Below, piece after piece: positions 17,807 to 27,343 of a stretch of DNA of 64,000 bases (positions within the stretch are counted from its first letter, which is position 1; every line of letters starts with the position of its first letter). The stretch comes from Euryarchaeota archaeon UBA605 (GTDB lineage: Archaea > Thermoplasmatota > Poseidoniia > Poseidoniales > Thalassarchaeaceae). The stretch is from positions 1 to 64,000 of the forward strand of contig DATY01000030.1 in the NCBI GenBank assembly GCA_002504905.1, given 5' to 3'. The translations under genes were made by a program, and so were the position numbers. The notes below the pieces were generated by a model. It made no database searches. It was not told the DNA's origin and saw only the letters and a list, made by a program, of their open reading frames with translations.

Positions 17807-18736
17807 ATGAGTCGTTTTTTTGTTATCTTAGTGGCTTTTCTTTTGCTAGTCACTTCACAGCAAACTTCAGCTCAATCTGAAAATCTCAAGACTTGGAATG
17901 ATGTAATCTCTGAATATTCTGATACCGGGACTTTAGGAGGAGTCTCAATCTCTCTGGACAGCAATTTTACTAATTATAGTACCACGATGATGGGGGATGA
18001 ATGGCCAAGTCTAATTGAGGTATATACTGCAACTTGGTGTACTAATTGTGTCACAACTCAAAATATAGTTGACTCTCTTTCTATACCTGATGGAGAATCA
18101 GTAATGAAAATTCATTATCATCGTTTTATTGCAGAGACACAAGATCCCTTTGGTTCCCAAAAAAGTGATGATAGATGGATAGATAGATACGGCACCACAT
18201 CTAGGCTTAGCAATATTTACGAATATGAAAATTTAGCACCATCAAAGATCTTTGATGGTGAGAGACTTCACATAGGGACAACAAAAACATCTGAATCATT
18301 GACAATCGATTATCAAACCTCCTTAGATAAAGGACCATCTATAGATGTCTCTGATTTTTCTGCTACTTTTTCTTGGACTAATATTTCGGGGATAAATGAG
18401 TTTTCTTGGAATATTTCGACCCCTTCCTTGAATAATAAGTATACAATTGAACCTATGATATTCATTATTGAAGACGAAGGATATTTTCCTGAGGGTGGTA
18501 ATGGTGAGAAATATTATCATCACATACTGAGAGATATAATCCCACTTTCGTCGGTTGATGGAAATATTTCAGCAGATTTCAATTTAGCATATGATGGAAA
18601 TGATTTATCCGCTGTACTTGTATTCGATTGGAATTATGATAATCCAGAGGAAGGCTTAGCGAGTGCGATACCTTTTCCTAATGCAGTTGTCTTTGTTTCA
18701 TTATTCATTGCAATTTTTTATTCTCGAGAAAATTAA
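17807..18736 (+). CDS. Secreted thioredoxin-fold protein with CTNC motif and C-terminal anchor
   Basis: Protein of 309 residues with a signal peptide (MSRFFVILVAFLLLVTSQQTSAQ), a thioredoxin-like domain with EVYTATWCTNCVTT near residue 70 giving a CxxC redox site, a beta-rich domain of about 130 residues, and a C-terminal hydrophobic helix (FPNAVVFVSLFIAIFY) followed by a short charged end, like an anchor or sorting tail. It probably works outside the membrane in disulfide exchange. It could serve the cysteine-rich surface protein encoded nearby, but this is only suggested by position. Confidence 0.65.
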   Translation: MSRFFVILVAFLLLVTSQQTSAQSENLKTWNDVISEYSDTGTLGGVSISLDSNFTNYSTTMMGDEWPSLIEVYTATWCTNCVTTQNIVDSLSIPDGESVMKIHYHRFIAETQDPFGSQKSDDRWIDRYGTTSRLSNIYEYENLAPSKIFDGERLHIGTTKTSESLTIDYQTSLDKGPSIDVSDFSATFSWTNISGINEFSWNISTPSLNNKYTIEPMIFIIEDEGYFPEGGNGEKYYHHILRDIIPLSSVDGNISADFNLAYDGNDLSAVLVFDWNYDNPEEGLASAIPFPNAVVFVSLFIAIFYSREN

Positions 18737-18754
18737 TGAAATCGATATGTCGTT

Positions 18755-18768
18755 GGGTTCAATAACCC
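18755..18768 (+). terminator. Short hairpin after the thioredoxin-like gene
   Basis: GGGTT (18755-18759) pairs with AACCC (18764-18768) around a CAAT loop, followed by TCGCTGTTTT. It lies between the stop of the thioredoxin-like gene and the ribosome binding site of the AddB-like gene. It is a weak, possible terminator. Confidence 0.35.
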
Positions 18769-18801
18769 TCGCTGTTTTGATTGATACTCGGAGGCGGTAT
18801 A

Positions 18802-21800
18802 TTGGACGTTCAAGATATGAGAATTACCAATGAAGAGATATCTCCAGGTCCCGTTCCTGAATGGCTTCTAAATCATCTAACTTCTCAATTATCAGATGTC
18901 AAGCCATACTCTGAAGGTGGTATATCAAGGATTCTAGTTATTTATCCAACTACTGAGTCTAGACGTGAAACAATAGATTTAATCAGTAATCAAGGTTATG
19001 TTATTGACAATACTTTACATCATACAATCTCTTCTTTAATGGATACCGTCATGTCTGATTTTAGAATGCCACAGAAATTAAATCATGGATCTTCATTCCA
19101 ACTAATTCTTCATGATGAATGTAAGAAAGCCTCTACTAAACTGGGCTTTCCGATAATTAATCCACTTCCTGATATGAATTGGAGCAGAGGCAAAACTACG
19201 GCTCTTAGTGAGTTACATAATTTCCTTTCATCTGAGTCAATTGCAAATGATTGGGAAGGTCCCGGAATTCAGACTTTCAGAAAAATACTAAAATCTCTTG
19301 AATCAAAACTTAATCGAACTCATGATGACTTTCTTTCTGAACGTTTAATTGAGAGGCTAAATAAGCCTGAAAAGCCATTTTCATTGACTGATGTAGATGG
19401 GATAATTATGCTTAATCATTCACCTACAATCCCTAAATCTCATATTGATTTTATGAAAGCAGTTTCTCGACATTGTCCAATACATCAATTAGGGAATATT
19501 GGAAATATCCGTTTAGGTAAACACGGTCTTAGATTAATTGACGAGTGGGCAATAACGGAATCTTCTAAGCTACCTAAATGGGTTCCTAAACACGAATTAG
19601 GATTAGAAAATAATCAAAATTATGTTGAAAGGGTCTTACTTAAGCGCGAGAATCAATCATTTGAAGCTACTTTTTCCATAGTTTCTAAATTCTTATTAGA
19701 ATCTTCTGAAAAGACAGTATTGATTATAGATCCTAATTTTGAAAATAATAGGTATACTTGGGCAAAAGGGATGAAGAATCTTGGCCTTCCATTTTCTCAA
19801 GAAGAACAAATTATCACTAATAACCCTCTAGGACATTGGATCCATTCTTATATGAATTTATCTCATAGTGATGACGCATTTTCTTTAGAAAAATTAAGAT
19901 CTCTTTCACTTCAACAGTCTCTATTACTATTCCCTGAAATGCCAATTCATCCCGTAGATGAAAGGATTAGGCCAATTCCTGATTCTGAATTACTTACAAA
20001 AATAGCTAGAACAAATCATATTCTTGGAGGTCCTGGTGCATTATTTCAATGGTTGAGAAGTCTTAGCGCAGATTTTGATTTTGGATTTAATGACGAAGAA
20101 GATAACATTAAGAAAGAATCTACACAATGGTGGTTACTTTGTATTTCTAGATGGTTAAATCCTCTATTATCTGGATATGATAAAAATTCTATCAAAGAAT
20201 GTACTGAGAAAGGAGTATTTACGAAAGAGTTACTTCCACTACCATCTATTCTGAATAATGGTGATGAATGGCTTGAATCTACAATCGATCTTCTTAGTGA
20301 AAAAATGAATAAAAGGAAAAATGTGGAAGAATCTATAACTTCATTAAGAGTCCTTCAATCACTTTTGTTTGAAGTTTCTAATCTTCGTTCTTTACAACTA
20401 ACTCTTGGCCAAAAAAATTCTAAAGTTGGTCCTGCATGGATAGATGAAATTTCTACATTAATGCAAAATTTAAAAATTCCTAATTTTTCAAATCTAAGTA
20501 GGAATAGGGTGAGAATCTTATCATGTGATCAGGCACTCGGTTGTACTGCAGATGTAGCTATTTTTGCGAATACATCTTCAGTTTCTTGGGATCTTAGAGT
20601 ACCAAAAATGCATTTTATTGGAGACTTTGAAAGACATGAAAATAATTTACTCAGACCGGATGGCCCCATTCGTAATGCTAGACATAATTTTGAGTATATT
20701 TTGAAATGCGCGCCTACAGTATTTATCCTCGATTCTGAAATGGATGATTCGAATCCTCCATCGACTCCTATTAGAGAATGGTCAATTTCAAATGATTTTA
20801 ATGAAAGAGTTTTTGAATCTAAACAAAACGATAATTCGATAATTCCTCGACATTTGCATAGAATCGATGGTTTAAGATTGAAAAACCATGAAAAATCGTT
20901 AAGTGCGCCAATTAATTCAGATTCAGTTACAATTTCTATGGAACCATTATTGCAAAGAGATAGGGAAAGAAGACAGCCTCATTTAGCAGACAACGATGGT
21001 TATCTTTCCGAAGATCATTATGACTCTTTATTTAGTTTTGATATTGAAAGTATGTGGCTTAGAAGAATACCTAAACAATTTAATATTCCTAGAGTAAATG
21101 AACGTTGGCCTGTTGTTTCTGGTATTACAATAAATAACAATAGTAAAATCAAAACTCTTACTGTTGATCCTCGACCATTTACTCCTGAACCTTCAGGCCT
21201 ACAAGTAAGCGATTCTAGAAATGGATTTATTCCTTTAGAGAATCAGATTTTCACTACTTGGTCTCCAACTAAACTTGAGAGATGGTTACGTTGCCCTCGT
21301 TCAGGTTGGCTAAATAAAGACTTAGCCATTGGAATAGAAGAGACTCAAAAAGAAGATTTGGATGCTCGTACACATGGAGATTTATTCCATAAGATTCACC
21401 ATAATTTATTACTTGAATCTCTCAATTTTAAAGAAGGTATTTCTAGAGATTTTGATCCTAATAAGGACTCAATCAATCTTTTTAAATCTAAAATTGATTC
21501 TGAAATCTTGATGCAAAATGCATTATCTCATCTAAATGATATTGCTCCTTGGTTGAATAAAAGTGATGCTGTGTCTACTAATAGAATTAGAATGATGACT
21601 GGAATGAGTGTTAAACAATGGGATAACTGGACTTTAGATCAGAAACCAGTCGCTTTATCAGGTAGAATAGGACGTATGATAGAAGAAGAATTACTGTTAG
21701 AAAATGTCGCACCAATTGCAATTGAATGGGTATTAAAATTACCCAAATCTAAATCAAAAGGCATTAAAATTTCACTTCCCGCGGAATTGAATTTACCAAA

Positions 21801-22407
21801 TGGAACCCCCGTCCCTTCAATTATTTTAAGAGGACAAATAGATCGTGTTGACTTAGTTCCATTTGACTTAGAAAAGAATATTTGGATAGATCAAGAAGGC
21901 CATGAAGAAATAGCGCCTTTAGATTTACATAATCGAAATAATTGGAAACCTCGTAGACTAGTGATTATTAGAGATATTAAAACAACAGAGAAAACTAAAG
22001 TCAAAGAAAGACATTACAAGGGTCTTCTTGAAGAACTACAATTAGCACTTTATGCTAGAGCTTGGGAAATAGCTCATCCTGGTGACTTAGTTATAGGTGC
22101 TGGAATATCTATATTAGGCCATAAAACCTCTCATTTTGTTGAACTATCAGAAAATAGTTTAGTGAAAAATTTACAGAAATTTGGTAATAAAACTGATATT
22201 ACAAAGAATCTATTTAGATTTTTAAATGAGGATAACTCTCCGGATAGCGACCCATTTAGGGCTTGGCTAGTTTCCCGAATTTCGGTTGCATTAAAAGTAT
22301 CTAATCGTGCTAATCTAGGTTTTATCAATCCAACTCCAAATAAATCCAATTGTAAGTATTGCGCGGTTAGTAATCTCTGTGATGTAAAGTTAGAAGGTGA
22401 TTTCTAA
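18802..22407 (+). CDS. AddB-like helicase-nuclease subunit with Fe-S PD-(D/E)XK domain
   Basis: Protein of about 1201 residues that resembles the AddB/RexB type partner of a double-strand-break resection complex. The N-terminal part is helicase-like but lacks a clear Walker A. The C-terminal part is a PD-(D/E)XK nuclease: GQIDRVDL, IIRDIKTTE (Asp and Lys) and the QxxxY motif in ELQLALYARA. A Cys in RWLRCPRS plus the terminal CKYC-x5-C give the four-cysteine pattern that staples a 4Fe-4S cluster in AddB and Dna2. Start: GGAGG at 18790-18794 is seven bases before TTG at 18802, better placed than for TTG 18781 or ATG 18817. Its stop overlaps the next start by one base. Confidence 0.72.
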   Translation: MDVQDMRITNEEISPGPVPEWLLNHLTSQLSDVKPYSEGGISRILVIYPTTESRRETIDLISNQGYVIDNTLHHTISSLMDTVMSDFRMPQKLNHGSSFQLILHDECKKASTKLGFPIINPLPDMNWSRGKTTALSELHNFLSSESIANDWEGPGIQTFRKILKSLESKLNRTHDDFLSERLIERLNKPEKPFSLTDVDGIIMLNHSPTIPKSHIDFMKAVSRHCPIHQLGNIGNIRLGKHGLRLIDEWAITESSKLPKWVPKHELGLENNQNYVERVLLKRENQSFEATFSIVSKFLLESSEKTVLIIDPNFENNRYTWAKGMKNLGLPFSQEEQIITNNPLGHWIHSYMNLSHSDDAFSLEKLRSLSLQQSLLLFPEMPIHPVDERIRPIPDSELLTKIARTNHILGGPGALFQWLRSLSADFDFGFNDEEDNIKKESTQWWLLCISRWLNPLLSGYDKNSIKECTEKGVFTKELLPLPSILNNGDEWLESTIDLLSEKMNKRKNVEESITSLRVLQSLLFEVSNLRSLQLTLGQKNSKVGPAWIDEISTLMQNLKIPNFSNLSRNRVRILSCDQALGCTADVAIFANTSSVSWDLRVPKMHFIGDFERHENNLLRPDGPIRNARHNFEYILKCAPTVFILDSEMDDSNPPSTPIREWSISNDFNERVFESKQNDNSIIPRHLHRIDGLRLKNHEKSLSAPINSDSVTISMEPLLQRDRERRQPHLADNDGYLSEDHYDSLFSFDIESMWLRRIPKQFNIPRVNERWPVVSGITINNNSKIKTLTVDPRPFTPEPSGLQVSDSRNGFIPLENQIFTTWSPTKLERWLRCPRSGWLNKDLAIGIEETQKEDLDARTHGDLFHKIHHNLLLESLNFKEGISRDFDPNKDSINLFKSKIDSEILMQNALSHLNDIAPWLNKSDAVSTNRIRMMTGMSVKQWDNWTLDQKPVALSGRIGRMIEEELLLENVAPIAIEWVLKLPKSKSKGIKISLPAELNLPNGTPVPSIILRGQIDRVDLVPFDLEKNIWIDQEGHEEIAPLDLHNRNNWKPRRLVIIRDIKTTEKTKVKERHYKGLLEELQLALYARAWEIAHPGDLVIGAGISILGHKTSHFVELSENSLVKNLQKFGNKTDITKNLFRFLNEDNSPDSDPFRAWLVSRISVALKVSNRANLGFINPTPNKSNCKYCAVSNLCDVKLEGDF

Positions 22408-25400
22408 TGAAGTTAAACCGTGCACAATTGTTAGCTCTAAATTTAGACTCACATATAGTCGTAGATGCTGGTGCTGGTACAGGAAAGACTAGTACAATTA
22501 TTGATAGAGTGATTGAACACTATCTCTCGGAAGATCAGAGAGCAACCAGAATATTACCTAAACCAGAAAGACCTTTTGAGTTAGCGGGAGGAATATTAGT
22601 TTCAGGTAAGTCTGATACTCAAAATCTTAGAGACTGGGGAGGGTTATTGCCTGGAGAAGTAGTTCTTCTGACTTTTACCAATAAAGCTGCAGATGAGATG
22701 AAAGATAGACTGAGGCAAAGACTCACTCATTTATCGCCTGGTCCATCAAGTGATGATGGGAAAAATCGGACTGACCCTAGAATAAGATTTGAAGGTTTTA
22801 ATGAACAGCTATTGACACTATTAGATGATGCTCCAATTGGAACAATAGACTCCTTTTTCAATCAATTAGTATCTCCTTATAGGGGTATCCTCGGAGATTC
22901 TTTAACTCAAGAAAATGTATCCGATTCAGGTAGAATACTATTAACAGAGTCTGCATTAAATATATTGTGGAGATTATCATCTCACTCTTCTCGAAGTTCT
23001 GAAGCAGTAGATGCAGGAATTCCAGTTAATCGAACTTTTGGACCTAAGGATGTTCTTGAATCTCGAGATCGTATTCAACGTCATTATGCTGGTCGCAACA
23101 GAGCAATTGGAGTTATCCGAAATTTATCTAAACGTTCTATATTTATCGATGAAGCCGTAAAAGGATTAACCGATTCAAATGGTAAGATTAATTCTGATAA
23201 GATTATTCAACGAATAGTTAATTCTGTAAATCCTAGGATGTTAGATGATTTCATTGAAGATACACAGAAAATAATTTTTAATTTTTGTAATTTAATTAAG
23301 GAATATCCTAATGAATTAGGCTCTGGTTGGAGTTTTAATACACGTATCGGTTGTCTTGATTATCTTGCATCTTTACCACAAAAAGAAAATGTTTGGGAGA
23401 AATTAGTTTGGTTAAGTAATGTGTATAATTGTGTTGTTTCTCGAAAATCTTTATTCAATGATTCATCATCAAAAAAACCCACAGTATTCCCTTCAGGAAA
23501 TCTACCAAAGGATGGAGATAACTGGCCCAGAGGAATAAATAATTTAGGAAGTGTTAGTAGCTTAATTAAGCCTATTTCTAATGAATTAAGGGATTTATGG
23601 CATTCTAATGATGGAGATATAATACTACATTATGTTCGTTTAGTATTGGTCACTAATAAAGAGAAAATCCCGGGCACCCCTAATGATTGGCAACATCCTG
23701 TGTTCACTCTAGAAGGAGAAATCCCTGTGAATAATCCTTCCTTGAATGATGACACTATCTATGGTTTTTCTTTAGAAAAAGAAGCTAGAAATTTAGATGA
23801 TTTACGTATTGTTATGAAAGGATTTAATGGAATATTAGAGAAATTAAAAGAGGTTAATGAAGTTCATGACTTTGATGACATTCAAACGATGGCGGGCGAT
23901 TTATTATTGGCAAATTGTCCTAAAATTTGTGAGAATTTTTATCCGGAATCCGTAATAAATGCCTTGAATAATACGCCAAAAGAACCATGGAAAGATGATC
24001 ATATTATCACTGCAATTTCAATTCTCGAAAATCTTGAAAAAGACTCAATATCTAATATTAAACAAAGTAAAGAGGATTTAAATCGGAGATACAGTATACT
24101 GAAGAAAATTAGGAGAAGATATAGGGCATTTATAATTGATGAAGCCCAAGACAACTCACCATTACAATGGAAGTTACTTTCTAGATTATGGGGGCATAGA
24201 CATTTCGAAGATAATGAAATGAAAGTACCAGACACTCCTTGGCAACCAACGATATGTTATGTTGGTGATATAAAACAAAGTATCTATGCATTCAGACAGG
24301 CTGAAGTTACAGGGTTTTTGGAATATTCACAGACTCTTAGAAATATCAATAATCATGAATTTAATAGTATCCCAGAATTGACAGAATCAGGTAGAGAATT
24401 AAGGACTAGAGATTTCAGCCGTGATCCTAGAAATTCGCATAAAATAACTATTGCTAATGCTAGAAAATATTACCAAGATGGGGGACAGGATCTTCTTGGT
24501 TGGATTCCATTCCATCATTATGATGGCTTAGATTCCGGTAAACAAGAAATAACAGATTTGAGGAAAGAAGGGCAAATTTCGCTGACAATTAACTATCGAA
24601 CAGATGGTGGTTTATTGGATGTGATGAACGAATGGTGGGAGGATGTATTCAATGTAAGACATAGAAGAGTATTCAATGGCGATTTTTATGCCGAACCACA
24701 AGAATTAATCCCTTCTCCTAGTAATAAAAAAATACCAGGAAATATAGAATGGATTTGTCCATTGAATAAGGATTCTTCTTTGAATCCGTCCACAGATTTG
24801 GGCGAATATTTAGATCCTTTCGATTCAGGAGACTCTCTTGAAAGACAGGGATTAATGATTGCTAAGCGAATAAAGCACCTAATAGATGGCAAACCTATTC
24901 GAGTCTTATCTCCTAATGGTGAGTGGGATATTCAACCCACTTGTGAAAAAGTCGCACCAAGTGAAATCATGGTACTATTGCCTACAAGAGGAAAGATTAG
25001 AGATATAATAATCAGATATTTGAATGATTTTGATATTCCTTCACAGGCAGATAGGGAAGGTGGATTATTAGAAAGACCAGCAGTACATGCATTAGATGGT
25101 TTGTTACAATTTATTTCTAGGCCAGAAAATCCTCATAATGCAGTTTGGGTCGCAAAATCCTGCTTAATAGGTTTTAATGATAAACAAATTCATGAATTCA
25201 TTAGCGGTTCTGGAAAAAATGAAAATTTATTATATCGATTGAGAGAATTAGCTATAAATTCCTATCAGAAAGAATTAGTTAGTCATTGGATCGATTTTTC
25301 AGAAAAGGGATTAGTTAATGAATTACTAGAAGATACTCTAGACTTCTCTGACTTATTACTAGCCTATCCTGAAGAATCATCATTACAAGACGTTGAACAA

Positions 25401-27305
25401 TTCATTGATTTGGTTTCTTCATTAAGCTCTGAACTAGGTGGCGATGCAATCGTAATTGCAGATAAAATCAGGCAGTTACGAGAAAATGAAAATTCAACTA
25501 TGGAAGCAATAACAATACCTCCATCCGACGCTGTCAGAATAATGACTATTCATGGTTCTAAAGGTCTCGAAGCAAGTGTAGTATTTTTAGTAGATATTTT
25601 CTCTAATAGACAGACTAATCTTACTATTGATAGTCGTTCTAGAGCCATGGTTAGTCCTGAATTATTTTCAGGAAATCCGATTCCCTGGACAGATCAGGAA
25701 GATATTAAGACTGTAACTTGGATGCATACTAAATGGATATATCAGTCTAGAAAAGATGCTGAAGCAAGACGTTTATTCTATGTAGGTGCAACTAGAGCAA
25801 AAAATCGTTTGATAATAGTCGGTTCTCCCAAAGGAACTTCTTGGAACGAAAATAATTCAAATAATGGTTTAAAAATTCCTTGGTCTTATACACGTCCTCT
25901 ACCTCAATTAGGGCAAATATGGTTAGAATCTCTTAGACAGGGGTCTTTAAACAGAAATGAAGAATTCTCTATATGGAATTACGGAGATTCAGAAGGAATT
26001 TTAGGCGAAAATGATGCAAGATTTCTTAATCCATTTACCATGGTTCGAAATTCTTTCTTGGGAAGTAATTTGTTACCCGGTATGACAGTTTTACATCATG
26101 AGGATTGCTTCAATGTAGATCAAGAACAAACAGATCAAGTCATTCTTACGCCATTCGAAAAGCTTTCACTCAAAGATAATGTAGCGAAAATTTCAACGAA
26201 TAATAACTCTACTAAGAAGAAAATTGCTAGAAAAGATTCACATTACAAGGTAAAAACAGCTCCACATCGACTCTCGGTATTATCTGAATGTTCTAGACGT
26301 CATTGGTTTGAAACGAGAGGGGCTCTTAAATCAAATCCAATTGTTCCTATTTCTGAACAATTGATCAATAATAAAATTAAGAATGATTTTGATCCCGCCC
26401 TTTTCGGTTCAGTTGTTCATCGGATCATAGAGATTGGCATCCCTAATCCCGGAGGATTGTCTGAAAACTCTCCAAATTTACCTAGTTCTTGGATAAAAAA
26501 GAACCCAAATGGTCTCAAGAACATTGAAATTCATAAGAAAGTATATTCTGAATTACTTCCTAATGATATTATTGCATCAAAAATGAACGATTCAGTTATC
26601 GAGATGACTAATAGACTATCAAATAGTAAACTAGGAAGATTGGTATCCGGTGAGATTGTTGATGGTGAAAAGGTCGAGGGTTTGAGAACCGAGTTACCGT
26701 TTCATATTAGTTTTCGAGTTCCACTTAATGGAATAATTAGAGGTCGTTGGACTCCTCGAGGAGAGGAAAAACTTTCTTCAATTAATGAAGTATCAGTTCT
26801 AATGGACGGATTAATTGATCTTGTATTATGTACAAATGGTGACAATGGACCTTCTATTCGTCCAATTGATTTGAAGACTGAGGAAGCTTCAAGAATATTT
26901 TCTAATAAATTAGAGGGACTTTTAGAATCTCTTGGTAATGAGTCATCTCAACCAGTATGTGAGGCTGAGTTTTCTATGTTACATCATCATCGGATGCAGT
27001 TGGCACTCTATTACAGAGCCCTAGAAAGAATTGAAGAGAAAAAATCACATCCTCGTAATGTTTTACGTCCTGCAATTTGGGTTGGGGTTACTGGTAGATT
27101 GGTTGAATATCCTGAAGACTTATTTTTGAAAGCCCAGAGAGAGTTGGACGAGATTTTAATCCAAGTTGCATCAATAGAGCTTAATCCAGAAGAGGATATT
27201 TCTAACCATCCACCCTTGAAAATCGGGGACTCTGAACCATGTGATCATTGTCCATTTTCTAAGGGTAAAATGCCTATTTGTGGACCATCAAAGCAGGAAC
27301 TATGA
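22407..27305 (+). CDS. AddA-like UvrD-family helicase fused to a PD-(D/E)XK nuclease
   Basis: Protein of 1632 residues with all superfamily 1A helicase motifs: VDAGAGTGKTSTI (Walker A), LLTFTNKAADEM (Ia), IIDEAQDNSP (II), VGDIKQSIYAFRQA (III), LTINYRTDGG (IV), MTIHGSKGLEA (V) and RRLFYVGATRAKNRL (VI). The C-terminal nuclease has DGLIDLVL, RPIDLKTEE and QLALYYRA (QxxxY). It also has a Cys in LSECSRRHW and a terminal CDHC-x9-C, like an Fe-S cluster staple. With the preceding gene it forms a RecBCD/AddAB-like pair, expected to unwind and trim DNA ends for recombination. That is the bacterial solution; many archaea use HerA-NurA with Rad50-Mre11. Confidence 0.85.
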   Translation: MKLNRAQLLALNLDSHIVVDAGAGTGKTSTIIDRVIEHYLSEDQRATRILPKPERPFELAGGILVSGKSDTQNLRDWGGLLPGEVVLLTFTNKAADEMKDRLRQRLTHLSPGPSSDDGKNRTDPRIRFEGFNEQLLTLLDDAPIGTIDSFFNQLVSPYRGILGDSLTQENVSDSGRILLTESALNILWRLSSHSSRSSEAVDAGIPVNRTFGPKDVLESRDRIQRHYAGRNRAIGVIRNLSKRSIFIDEAVKGLTDSNGKINSDKIIQRIVNSVNPRMLDDFIEDTQKIIFNFCNLIKEYPNELGSGWSFNTRIGCLDYLASLPQKENVWEKLVWLSNVYNCVVSRKSLFNDSSSKKPTVFPSGNLPKDGDNWPRGINNLGSVSSLIKPISNELRDLWHSNDGDIILHYVRLVLVTNKEKIPGTPNDWQHPVFTLEGEIPVNNPSLNDDTIYGFSLEKEARNLDDLRIVMKGFNGILEKLKEVNEVHDFDDIQTMAGDLLLANCPKICENFYPESVINALNNTPKEPWKDDHIITAISILENLEKDSISNIKQSKEDLNRRYSILKKIRRRYRAFIIDEAQDNSPLQWKLLSRLWGHRHFEDNEMKVPDTPWQPTICYVGDIKQSIYAFRQAEVTGFLEYSQTLRNINNHEFNSIPELTESGRELRTRDFSRDPRNSHKITIANARKYYQDGGQDLLGWIPFHHYDGLDSGKQEITDLRKEGQISLTINYRTDGGLLDVMNEWWEDVFNVRHRRVFNGDFYAEPQELIPSPSNKKIPGNIEWICPLNKDSSLNPSTDLGEYLDPFDSGDSLERQGLMIAKRIKHLIDGKPIRVLSPNGEWDIQPTCEKVAPSEIMVLLPTRGKIRDIIIRYLNDFDIPSQADREGGLLERPAVHALDGLLQFISRPENPHNAVWVAKSCLIGFNDKQIHEFISGSGKNENLLYRLRELAINSYQKELVSHWIDFSEKGLVNELLEDTLDFSDLLLAYPEESSLQDVEQFIDLVSSLSSELGGDAIVIADKIRQLRENENSTMEAITIPPSDAVRIMTIHGSKGLEASVVFLVDIFSNRQTNLTIDSRSRAMVSPELFSGNPIPWTDQEDIKTVTWMHTKWIYQSRKDAEARRLFYVGATRAKNRLIIVGSPKGTSWNENNSNNGLKIPWSYTRPLPQLGQIWLESLRQGSLNRNEEFSIWNYGDSEGILGENDARFLNPFTMVRNSFLGSNLLPGMTVLHHEDCFNVDQEQTDQVILTPFEKLSLKDNVAKISTNNNSTKKKIARKDSHYKVKTAPHRLSVLSECSRRHWFETRGALKSNPIVPISEQLINNKIKNDFDPALFGSVVHRIIEIGIPNPGGLSENSPNLPSSWIKKNPNGLKNIEIHKKVYSELLPNDIIASKMNDSVIEMTNRLSNSKLGRLVSGEIVDGEKVEGLRTELPFHISFRVPLNGIIRGRWTPRGEEKLSSINEVSVLMDGLIDLVLCTNGDNGPSIRPIDLKTEEASRIFSNKLEGLLESLGNESSQPVCEAEFSMLHHHRMQLALYYRALERIEEKKSHPRNVLRPAIWVGVTGRLVEYPEDLFLKAQRELDEILIQVASIELNPEEDISNHPPLKIGDSEPCDHCPFSKGKMPICGPSKQEL

Positions 27306-27343
27306 ATTAAAGATTCAAAGACTGAACCACCTAAGATACATAC

